This document shows, piece by piece, positions 1 through 5,796 of a stretch of 8,532 bases of DNA. Position numbers and translations under genes: made by a program. The DNA is taken from positions 1 through 8,532 of the forward strand of contig JAZNOL010000080.1 of NCBI GenBank assembly GCA_045580815.1, written 5' to 3'. How positions within the stretch are numbered: position 1 is the stretch's first letter; each line of letters begins with the position of its first letter. The notes beneath the pieces are model-generated. The model ran no database searches. It had not been told where the DNA came from and saw nothing but the letters and a program-made list of their open reading frames with translations. The stretch comes from JAZNOL01 sp045580815 (lineage in GTDB: Bacteria > Bacillota > Clostridia > RUG12999).

Positions 1-50
1 CCTCATTTTTTGTTGTTAGTATAAATTTATGCAAAAGTTATAAAAAAATG

Positions 51-80
51 TTGAAATTGATACGTATAGTGTGCTATAAT
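51..80 (+). promoter_or_regulatory. Sigma-A type promoter for the four-gene operon
   Basis: A -35 box TTGAAA (51-56) is followed after 18 bp by a perfect -10 box TATAAT (75-80). The -10 is preceded by TG and one base (72-74), an extended -10. Transcription should begin near 86-88, so the leader would be only about 12 nt and would start at the ribosome binding site. An 8-bp palindrome ATACGTAT (60-67) lies in the spacer. A second TATAAT overlaps at 80-85 but has no matching -35. Confidence 0.8.
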
Positions 81-86
81 ATAATA

Positions 87-92
87 GAGGGG
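87..92 (+). promoter_or_regulatory. Ribosome binding site that fixes the deacetylase start at 99
   Basis: GAGGGG lies 6 nt before the ATG at 99. An upstream in-frame ATG at 48 has no ribosome binding site and precedes the -35 box, so it would not be on the mRNA made from the promoter at 51-80. The start at 99 is therefore preferred. Confidence 0.75.
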
Positions 93-98
93 ATATTT

Positions 99-1118
99 AT
101 GGTTGAAAAAGAAATGGCGGCAGTGAGGGAGGAAATAACCGAAATAACTGCTGATGACGATATAAAAACTAACAGACCGCAAGGTTTTTTCAAACGTCAC
201 GGTGAGGCACTTGTTGCTCTGCTTTGCTCGATGTGTATTCTTGCGGCATGTATAATTAATCTGACTGCAAAAGAAGACACACAAAAAAACGATGTTACAG
301 TTTTACCCGGTGCTGAAGAAACCGGTGACAAAGACGGCTTAAATGCAGAAAATGAGTTGCAAGAAAATGCCGGCGAGACCGTTGAAATCACAGTAATTGC
401 CGACGAAAACGGCAACAGACCTTTTGTAAGGCCGGCAGGCATTGCACCCTCACCGCTTAACGAAGAAAAAATTGACCCGGCTTTTCCGTCGGATATATCA
501 AAAGCACTTAAAGTAAACATGGTGACATCTGACAAAAAAGTGGCGTATCTTACATTTGATGACGGCCCGTCAGACAATACAGAGCAGATTCTTGAAATTC
601 TTAAAAAATACGGTGTAAAAGCTACGTTTTTTGTGCTTGGAGAAAAATGTGAGCTTCGTCCCGAGCTGGTAAAGAAAATGTTTGACGAGGGTCACACCAT
701 CGGCAATCACACCTACAGCCATGATTATGAGGCGATTTATGAGTCGGCGGAAACTCTGCGCGAGGAAATTTACAAAACAGAAGATATAATAGCCGGAATA
801 ATCGGCAGAGAAAACGTTATGAAGCTGTTTCGGTTTCCGGGTGGTGCAATGAGCCCACGCCAGAGCGAGCTTCGGGCAGATTTTGAGAATTTCGGTTATA
901 AATATGCCGACTGGAATGCTCTTAACGGTGATGCCGAAATGGCGGATTATACCTATGACCATTGCATATCAAGAATCAAAGAAACCTGTAGTGATACGGG
1001 TGATGTTGTTATACTGATGCATGACGCTCCGCTTAAAACCATGACGGTTGCCTCACTTCCCGAAACGATAGAATACCTGATTTCGCAAGGCTATTCTTTT
1101 GAAAGGATTGTTCCGTAA
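99..1118 (+). CDS. Membrane-anchored polysaccharide deacetylase (NodB/CE4 family)
   Basis: This 339-residue protein is predicted to remove N-acetyl groups from a cell-envelope polysaccharide, most likely peptidoglycan or another GlcNAc polymer, outside the membrane. Residues 1-34 are charged and cytoplasmic, about 37-56 form one hydrophobic segment, about 57-145 are an acidic low-complexity linker, and the NodB domain fills roughly 145-325. The CE4 motifs are all visible: TFDDGPS (152-158, catalytic base and metal-binding Asp), HTYSH (204-208, the two metal-binding His), RFPGG (245-249), DWNA, and ILMHD (305-309, catalytic His). RFPGG differs from the commoner RPPYG form. The hydrophobic segment contains LAAC (48-51), which resembles a lipobox, but the 34-residue N-terminal region is long for a lipoprotein signal. 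It is the first gene of the operon and overlaps or abuts the next one. The family is certain; the substrate is inferred. Confidence 0.88.
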   Translation: MVEKEMAAVREEITEITADDDIKTNRPQGFFKRHGEALVALLCSMCILAACIINLTAKEDTQKNDVTVLPGAEETGDKDGLNAENELQENAGETVEITVIADENGNRPFVRPAGIAPSPLNEEKIDPAFPSDISKALKVNMVTSDKKVAYLTFDDGPSDNTEQILEILKKYGVKATFFVLGEKCELRPELVKKMFDEGHTIGNHTYSHDYEAIYESAETLREEIYKTEDIIAGIIGRENVMKLFRFPGGAMSPRQSELRADFENFGYKYADWNALNGDAEMADYTYDHCISRIKETCSDTGDVVILMHDAPLKTMTVASLPETIEYLISQGYSFERIVP

Positions 1119-1929
1119 TTTGAAAACATACACCTATACAGTAGATTATCATATACACAGCAATATTTCTCCTGACGGGCACGAAAGCATTGATAACATA
1201 TGCAAATGTGCCATAAAGCTCGGTCTTGACGAAATTGCCATAACCGACCATTTTGACCTGTACAGCAAAAATACGGACGGTGACGGATATAGCATTGACC
1301 GTGTTAACAGAGAAATAAATGCCGCACGAAATAAACACGGTGACAGGCTTAAAATTTTAAAAGGCGTTGAAATAGGACAGGCAGGCAATCATCCCGATCC
1401 TGCACAAAAACTGCTGGAATCGGGCAATTTTGATTATGTTCTTGGCTCGGTTCATTTCATTGACGATGAGGCAGATATTGCAATGTTTCCATTTGATACA
1501 AAAAATTATAAAACAGCGTTTGAAAAATATTTTTTAAGCCTTTATGAAACCGCAAAAACCGGGCTGTATGACTGCATAGGGCATCTTGATTATCCCAAAC
1601 GTTATGCCGGAATACGAGGCATACGCCTTAGTCACGGATATTACATGGATATTATAGAAGCAATATTAAAAGAGGTTATAAAGCAAGGTAAGGGTATAGA
1701 AATTAATTATTCGGGTTTAAGACAAAAAATTGCTGACACTCTGCCGTCATATGACATTGTTAAGCTGTATAAAAGCATGGGTGGTATAAATATAACAGTC
1801 GGCTCGGATGCTCACCGGCTTTATGCCATAGGCGACCACACAAAAGAAGCTATGAATATTCTTGAAACCGTTGGTTTTAATTACATAACACTTTATGAAA
1901 ACAGAATTCCAAGATATTTAAAAATATAA
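1099..1929 (+). CDS. hisJ: PHP-family histidinol-phosphatase (HisJ type), TTG start
   Basis: This 276-residue PHP-fold metallophosphatase most resembles HisJ, which dephosphorylates L-histidinol phosphate in histidine biosynthesis. The full metal-ligand set is present: HIH (H18, H20), TDH (D50, H51), E91 in GVEIG, H119 in GSVHF, H162 in IGHLD, and D237 and H239 in GSDAH. GSVHF and IGHLD are characteristic of the HisJ branch. No in-frame ATG precedes the HIH motif, so the start must be TTG. The TTG at 1099 has AAGG (1087-1090) 8 nt upstream and overlaps the deacetylase by 20 bp. The TTG at 1120 is one base after that gene's stop, has AAAGGA (1102-1107) 12 nt upstream, and gives an N-terminus closer to the usual family length. 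Either suggests translational coupling. No other his gene is in the window, so another phosphate ester could be the substrate. Confidence 0.8.
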   Translation: MKGLFRNLKTYTYTVDYHIHSNISPDGHESIDNICKCAIKLGLDEIAITDHFDLYSKNTDGDGYSIDRVNREINAARNKHGDRLKILKGVEIGQAGNHPDPAQKLLESGNFDYVLGSVHFIDDEADIAMFPFDTKNYKTAFEKYFLSLYETAKTGLYDCIGHLDYPKRYAGIRGIRLSHGYYMDIIEAILKEVIKQGKGIEINYSGLRQKIADTLPSYDIVKLYKSMGGINITVGSDAHRLYAIGDHTKEAMNILETVGFNYITLYENRIPRYLKI

Positions 1930-1946
1930 AAGGAAGGTGCATATAA

Positions 1947-2513
1947 ATGAATCAACTTAAAGAAATTGCAGGCAGAATAAAGGAGCTTCGTGAAATTCTT
2001 GAAATGTCGGATAAAGAAGTGGCAGATGCCGTAGGCATCGAGCTTGACCAGTATATCCGCTACGAGAACGGTGAGGATGATATTCCCGTAAGTATTCTTT
2101 ACGGTATTGCGGATGCTCTTGGAACAGATACAACCGTGCTTCTTACAGGCGATATGCCGAGAATGTCCGGCTACACCGTTGTAAGAAAAGGTGGCGGTGC
2201 ACATGTTGAAAGAAACCCCGATTACAAATTTGCATCTCTTGCGTTTAATTTTATCGGCAGAGAAATGGAGCCGATGATTGTAACTCTTGATGAGGCTGAC
2301 AAAACTCCCGAGCTTGTTTTCCATGCCGGTCAGGAATTTAACTATGTGGTCGAAGGCAGTGTTAAAGTTACTATAGGAAAAAACGTGTTTGTCTTAAATG
2401 AAGGCGACTGTGTTTATTTTGATGCAATGCTGCCTCATTCACAGCAGTCTGTGAAAGGCGAGTCAAAATTTGTTACCGTTATCAATGAGAATGCGAAAGG
2501 AATGAAAGGGTAA
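1947..2513 (+). CDS. XRE-family transcriptional regulator with C-terminal cupin domain
   Basis: This 188-residue protein combines an N-terminal XRE/Cro-type helix-turn-helix (about residues 8-65, containing KEVADAVGI and YENGEDDIP) with a C-terminal cupin_2 beta-barrel (about 115-183). The cupin carries likely metal or ligand positions H126 and E130 in HAGQEF, the conserved EG turn (136-137), and H164 in PHS. Such proteins are one-component regulators: the cupin senses a small ligand and the HTH binds DNA. AGGAAGG (1931-1937) lies 9 nt before the ATG, and the gene starts 17 nt after the phosphatase. Its TAA is immediately followed by the ATG of the acyl-CoA synthetase, a pairing that argues for control of that enzyme or of this operon by its substrate or product. 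That role is inferred. The ligand cannot be read from the sequence. Confidence 0.88.
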   Translation: MNQLKEIAGRIKELREILEMSDKEVADAVGIELDQYIRYENGEDDIPVSILYGIADALGTDTTVLLTGDMPRMSGYTVVRKGGGAHVERNPDYKFASLAFNFIGREMEPMIVTLDEADKTPELVFHAGQEFNYVVEGSVKVTIGKNVFVLNEGDCVYFDAMLPHSQQSVKGESKFVTVINENAKGMKG

Positions 2514-4172
2514 ATGATAGAGAAGTTTTTACCGAGGACAGAGTTTGAAAGCTATGAGGATTTTAAGCAGAATTATAAACTTATCGTACCTGAAAATTTC
2601 AACTTTGCCTATGATGTAATAGACGAATGGGCTCGTCAGGACAAAACAAAAGAAGCCCTTCTTTGGTGCAATGACGAGGGTGGCGAAAAACACTTCACTT
2701 TTGAAGATTTAAGAATTTTAAGCAATAAAACTGCAAACGTATATAAAAGCCTTGGCGTTAAAAAAGGCGATAAGGTTATGCTTATTTTAAAACAACGCCC
2801 CGAAGCATGGATTTGTATTCTTGCCCTTTGCAAAATCGGTGCCGTGTGTATTCCGGCAACGTTCCAGCTTACAACAAAAGACGTTGTTTACCGCTGTAAT
2901 GCCGCAAGCATTAAAATGATAACAATGGTTGACGACGATGGACTTTATGACTATGTAAAAACCGCACGTCCCGATTGTGAAACCCTTGAAAACATCGGTA
3001 TAGTAGGCGATAAAATATACGACGGTTGTCTTGATTTCCGCAAAATGGTTGAGGAAGCAAGCGACGAATGGACAAGACCTACCGGCGATGAGGGCACAAC
3101 AAACGATGATACAATGCTTATGTATTTTACATCAGGCACATCCGGAATGCCCAAAATGGCAACTCATTCCTTTACTTATCCGCTTGGTCATATAACAACG
3201 GCAAAATACTGGCAACACGTTGAAGACGGCGGCAGACATCTGACAATGTCAGACTCAGGCTGGGCAAAATTTGCATGGGGCAAAATTTACGGTCAGTGGA
3301 TTTGCGGTGCGGTTATTGTTGCATATGACCAGGAACGTTTCAATGCAGAAAAAACTCTGGAAACACTTAACAGACTTCAGCTTACAACCTTCTGTGCACC
3401 GCCTACAATTTACAGATTTTTAATTAAAGAGGATTTGTCAAAATGCGATTTTTCGTCAATTAAACACGCATCAATTGCCGGCGAACCGCTTAACCCCGAG
3501 GTTTATAACAAATTCCACGAGCTGACAGGTCTTTATCTTACAGAGGGCTTCGGACAGACAGAAACAACGGTTATTCTGGCAAACTTTGAATGGTTTGGCG
3601 TAAAACCCGGCTCAACCGGCAAACCGTCACCTCTTTATGATATTGACATTGTTGACGAAAACGGCAACAGCTGTGAAGACGGTATCGTAGGCTCTATTGT
3701 TATAAAAAATGCCGGAAGTAACCCTCCCGGACTTTTCAGGGAATATTACCGCAACGAAAATGCTACAAACTCCTGCCGTCAGAACGGTGTTTATAACACC
3801 GGTGACACCGCATGGCGTGATGCTGACGGATATTTCTGGTTTGTGGGCAGAAACGATGACGTTATCAAATGCTCAGGCTACCGAATCGGACCCTTTGAGG
3901 TTGAAAGTGCACTTATGACACATCCCTCTGTTCTGGAATGTGCTGTTACGGCCGCTCCCGACCCGGTAAGAGGACAGGTTGTTAAAGCAACCGTTGTGCT
4001 GGCAAAAGGATATACTGCGTCCGATGAACTTCGTAAAGAGCTGCAAGATCACGTTAAACACGCAACAGCACCTTATAAATATCCCAGAATTCTTGAATTT
4101 GTGGATGAACTTCCTAAAACAATCAGCGGAAAAATCCGCCGCGTTGCAATAAGAAACGAGGATAATAAATAA
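2514..4172 (+). CDS. AMP-forming acyl-CoA synthetase (acetyl/medium-chain acyl-CoA synthetase-like)
   Basis: This 552-residue cytoplasmic enzyme of the ANL superfamily should activate a carboxylic acid with ATP to an acyl-AMP and then to acyl-CoA. The P-loop-like motif YFTSGTSGMPK (204-214), the adenine-binding motif TEGFGQTET (343-351), NTGD (428-431, ATP-ribose-binding Asp D431), the hinge region around GRNDDVIK (445-452), and the C-terminal PKTISGK with catalytic K540 are all intact. Overall it resembles the medium-chain (ACSM-like) and archaeal/clostridial acetyl-CoA-synthetase-like branch rather than long-chain FadD. The substrate cannot be fixed; short, branched or aromatic acids are all possible. 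The ATG at 2514 follows the regulator's stop with no gap, and the coding end of the regulator (AAAGG and AAAGGG, 2498-2510) supplies the ribosome binding site, so the two are probably translationally coupled. A strong terminator begins 12 nt after the stop. Confidence 0.9.
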   Translation: MIEKFLPRTEFESYEDFKQNYKLIVPENFNFAYDVIDEWARQDKTKEALLWCNDEGGEKHFTFEDLRILSNKTANVYKSLGVKKGDKVMLILKQRPEAWICILALCKIGAVCIPATFQLTTKDVVYRCNAASIKMITMVDDDGLYDYVKTARPDCETLENIGIVGDKIYDGCLDFRKMVEEASDEWTRPTGDEGTTNDDTMLMYFTSGTSGMPKMATHSFTYPLGHITTAKYWQHVEDGGRHLTMSDSGWAKFAWGKIYGQWICGAVIVAYDQERFNAEKTLETLNRLQLTTFCAPPTIYRFLIKEDLSKCDFSSIKHASIAGEPLNPEVYNKFHELTGLYLTEGFGQTETTVILANFEWFGVKPGSTGKPSPLYDIDIVDENGNSCEDGIVGSIVIKNAGSNPPGLFREYYRNENATNSCRQNGVYNTGDTAWRDADGYFWFVGRNDDVIKCSGYRIGPFEVESALMTHPSVLECAVTAAPDPVRGQVVKATVVLAKGYTASDELRKELQDHVKHATAPYKYPRILEFVDELPKTISGKIRRVAIRNEDNK

Positions 4173-4183
4173 GAACAAAAATG

Positions 4184-4214
4184 GCGAGTCTGCTTTATTG
4201 CAGACTCGCTTTTT
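4184..4214 (+). terminator. Rho-independent terminator of the deacetylase-to-acyl-CoA-synthetase operon, probably bidirectional
   Basis: A perfect 10-bp stem GCGAGTCTGC (4184-4193) / GCAGACTCGC (4200-4209) with a 6-nt loop is followed by TTTTT (4210-4214). An A-run at 4177-4181 on the other side gives a U-tract when read leftward, so it can also act as a back-up for the rluD transcript. Confidence 0.92.
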
Positions 4215-4219
4215 GTATA

Positions 4220-4247
4220 ATAAAAATAGGCGGAGAAAGCTCCGCCT
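4220..4247 (-). terminator. Rho-independent terminator of the lspA-rluD operon
   Basis: Read on the minus strand, an 8-bp stem AGGCGGAG / CTCCGCCT (arms at 4240-4247 and 4228-4235) with a 4-nt loop begins 3 nt after the rluD stop. It is followed by ATTTTTA (4227-4221). The convergent partner terminator lies immediately beyond. Confidence 0.88.
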
Positions 4248-4250
4248 GTA

Positions 4251-5174
4251 CTATTGCATATTTCTCAATTTCTCCACAATTTTTTCAAAATAATCAGGCA
4301 AGGGTGCGTTCTTTTCAATGTACTCCCCTGTTACGGGATGCACAAAACCCAGCGTTGCCGCATGAAGAAGCTGTCCCTCGGTTTTAAAAGGCTCTTTTTT
4401 TAAATCCCTTACGCCGTAAACCGGGTCGCCTGCCACGGGATGAGAAATGCTTGCCATATGCACACGAATCTGATGTGTCCGCCCCGTTTCCAGACGGCAT
4501 CTGACAAGTGTAAACTGTCCCAGCCGTTCCAGAATGCTATAATGTGTAACCGCATTGCGGCTGTTTTTATCTGTGATACACATTTTTTTGCGATCTTTGT
4601 CACTTCTGCCAATCGGTGCATCAACCGTACCGCTGTCCACAGCAAATCCACCGTGAACAAGTGCTATATATTCTCTTGTCAGGCTATGCTCCTTAATCTG
4701 CTCTGCCAGCCCTATATGAGCAACATTTGTTTTTGCCACAAGAAGCAAGCCGCTTGTGTCTTTATCAATACGGTGCACAATTCCCGGGCGCAAAACGCCG
4801 TTTATTCCCGAAAGACTATCACCACAGTGATACATGAGTGCATTTACAAGTGTTCCGCTGTAATTTCCCGGTGCCGGATGCACAACCATTCCCTGTGGTT
4901 TATTCACAATAAGCAAATCGCTGTCTTCATAAACAATATCAAGGGGAATATTTTCCTTTTCAATTTCAAGACTTTCAGGTTCAGGAACATCCATATCAAT
5001 TTCATCGCCGCATTTAAGTTTTGTTTTTGATTTTGCAACTTTGCCGTTTACAAAGATGCAATTTTCCTCTGCCAGCTTTGAAATATACGACCTTGACATT
5101 TCGGTGTTTTCACCGAGATATTTATCTATGCGCTCCCCCACGCCTGTTTCGTCAACTGTGAGTTTTATCTGCAT
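4251..5174 (-). CDS. rluD: 23S rRNA pseudouridine synthase, RluA/RluD family
   Basis: This 307-residue enzyme isomerises uridine to pseudouridine in structured RNA; RluD-type members modify helix 69 of 23S rRNA. An N-terminal S4 RNA-binding domain (about 13-75, beginning ERIDKYL and with the SRSYISKLAEE helix and FVNGK turn) precedes the catalytic domain (about 80-300). HRIDKDTSG (134-142) contains the catalytic Asp D137. Further family motifs are VNKPQGMVVHP and ETGRTHQIRVH. Length is normal for the family. An in-frame TTG at 5192 exists, but GAGGAG (5190-5185) sits 10 nt before the ATG at 5174 and would be inside that extension, so the ATG is chosen. The start lies inside the end of lspA (23 bp overlap), the same order as lspA-ylyB in Bacillus. 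The exact target uridines are inferred; the gene could equally be named as the ylyB orthologue. Confidence 0.93.
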   Translation of the reverse strand: MQIKLTVDETGVGERIDKYLGENTEMSRSYISKLAEENCIFVNGKVAKSKTKLKCGDEIDMDVPEPESLEIEKENIPLDIVYEDSDLLIVNKPQGMVVHPAPGNYSGTLVNALMYHCGDSLSGINGVLRPGIVHRIDKDTSGLLLVAKTNVAHIGLAEQIKEHSLTREYIALVHGGFAVDSGTVDAPIGRSDKDRKKMCITDKNSRNAVTHYSILERLGQFTLVRCRLETGRTHQIRVHMASISHPVAGDPVYGVRDLKKEPFKTEGQLLHAATLGFVHPVTGEYIEKNAPLPDYFEKIVEKLRNMQ

Positions 5175-5625
5175 TTTTAAATTTCTCCTCAAAAAGCATA
5201 TACAAAATCAAAAGCGTTGCTCCGCAGACAACAAAAATGTCCGCAACGTTAAACACCGGAAAATTTATCAGTTTAAAATCAAGAAAATCTATTACATAAC
5301 CAAGGGAAAAACGGTCTATCATATTACCGATGCCGCCACCAATAATCATGGAAAGTGACGCAAGCAGAACCTTGTTTTTCGGTTTTTTGATAACAATAAA
5401 AATAAGTGCCGCAACAACCACAACCGCCGAAACCAGGCCCAAAACAGAGGTTTTGCCGGCAAATATACTCCACGCCGCACCGGTGTTGCGCACATATGTA
5501 ATATGAAAAACATCTTTAATGACAGGCAAAGACTCGTGCAGTTTCATATTTGAAACAACAGCTTTTTTTGTCAGAATATCAGCCAAAACAAAAAAAACTG
5601 TTAAAATTGCGTAAAAACAGTACAT
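5152..5625 (-). CDS. lspA: Lipoprotein signal peptidase (signal peptidase II)
   Basis: This 157-residue inner-membrane aspartyl protease cleaves signal peptides from diacylglyceryl-modified prolipoproteins. Four hydrophobic stretches are visible (about 4-20, 60-79, 86-104 and 126-145), as expected for the four-helix family. The conserved motifs are NTGAAW (47-52), GGGIGNMIDR (96-105), VIDF with catalytic D113, and FNVAD with catalytic D129. Length is typical. AGAGGA (5640-5635) lies 9 nt before the ATG. It is the first gene of the leftward unit and its last 23 bp overlap the start of rluD. The same pair is adjacent in many Firmicutes; there pyrR often follows, but here a terminator does. The assignment is secure because both catalytic aspartates and all family motifs are present. 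Confidence 0.95.
   Translation of the reverse strand: MYCFYAILTVFFVLADILTKKAVVSNMKLHESLPVIKDVFHITYVRNTGAAWSIFAGKTSVLGLVSAVVVVAALIFIVIKKPKNKVLLASLSMIIGGGIGNMIDRFSLGYVIDFLDFKLINFPVFNVADIFVVCGATLLILYMLFEEKFKNADKTHS
5185..5190 (-). promoter_or_regulatory. Ribosome binding site of rluD, inside lspA
   Basis: On the minus strand GAGGAG precedes the ATG at 5174 by 10 nt. It lies within the last codons of lspA, so rluD translation is initiated from within the upstream coding region, and this decides the start over the TTG at 5192. Confidence 0.8.
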
Positions 5626-5645
5626 ACAATCACATCCTCTTTATT

Positions 5646-5674
5646 ATTATATCACAAAATTTTTGTTTTGTAAA
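5646..5674 (-). promoter_or_regulatory. Sigma-A type promoter for lspA-rluD
   Basis: On the minus strand TTTACA (5674-5669) is separated by 17 bp from a perfect TATAAT (5651-5646), with an extended -10 TG just upstream of it. The start point should fall near 5639-5640, right at the lspA ribosome binding site, giving a leader of only about 15 nt. It is back to back with the gdhA promoter, with 20 bp between the two -35 boxes. Confidence 0.8.
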
Positions 5675-5694
5675 GAAAGATTTTAAAAAAATAC

Positions 5695-5723
5695 TTGCAT
5701 TTTTTGTCATGTGGTGTTATAAT
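5695..5723 (+). promoter_or_regulatory. Sigma-A type promoter for gdhA
   Basis: TTGCAT (5695-5700) and a perfect TATAAT (5718-5723) are separated by 17 bp, with an extended -10 TG at 5715-5716. The expected start is near 5730, leaving a leader of about 65 nt before gdhA, clearly longer than those of the other two promoters in the window. Confidence 0.82.
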
Positions 5724-5734
5724 ATTATTATAGA

Positions 5735-5770
5735 CTGAAGCACATAGCCTGCGGGCGAAAACTTCAGCCC
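5735..5770 (+). promoter_or_regulatory. Hairpin in the gdhA leader, function unknown
   Basis: CTGAAG (5735-5740) pairs perfectly with CTTCAG (5762-5767). The enclosed 21 nt contain a small GCC-TGCG-GGC hairpin (5747-5756). GGGC (5753-5756) could instead pair with GCCC (5767-5770), so two mutually exclusive folds are possible. There is no U-run after it, so it is not a terminator. It ends 15 nt before the AGGAGG (5783-5788) of gdhA. It might stabilise the 5' end of the mRNA or be a regulatory element; I do not recognise a known riboswitch class. Confidence 0.45.
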
Positions 5771-5796
5771 CATATAATATTCAGGAGGTAGTAAAA

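Noticed and set aside
1..47. Start of the window as the end of an upstream gene or terminator
   Set aside because: There is a T-rich run at 5-12 but no hairpin before it in the window and no coding frame that can be supported.
570..962. Open frame of 130 codons on the minus strand inside the deacetylase, and similar ones inside the other genes
   Set aside because: Antisense shadows of genes whose motifs are intact, without promoters or ribosome binding sites.
1871..1899. Possible internal promoter TTGGTT-17 bp-TATGAA before the XRE-cupin gene
   Set aside because: Both boxes deviate from consensus, the site is inside the phosphatase gene, and chance matches of this quality are common in AT-rich DNA.
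4440..5030. 196-codon open frame on the plus strand opposite rluD
   Set aside because: It lies antisense to a gene with complete family motifs, is rich in Cys, His, Asn and Phe as expected for a shadow frame, and has no recognisable domain.
5753..5770. Pseudoknot in the gdhA leader (GGG at 5753-5755 with CCC at 5768-5770 together with the outer stem)
   Set aside because: Only 3 bp with loop lengths unlike a classical H-type pseudoknot; kept only as an alternative pairing.
5773..5778. Second TATAAT just before the gdhA ribosome binding site
   Set aside because: The sequence 17 bp upstream is TGCGGG-like and not a -35 box; the promoter at 5695-5723 is far better.
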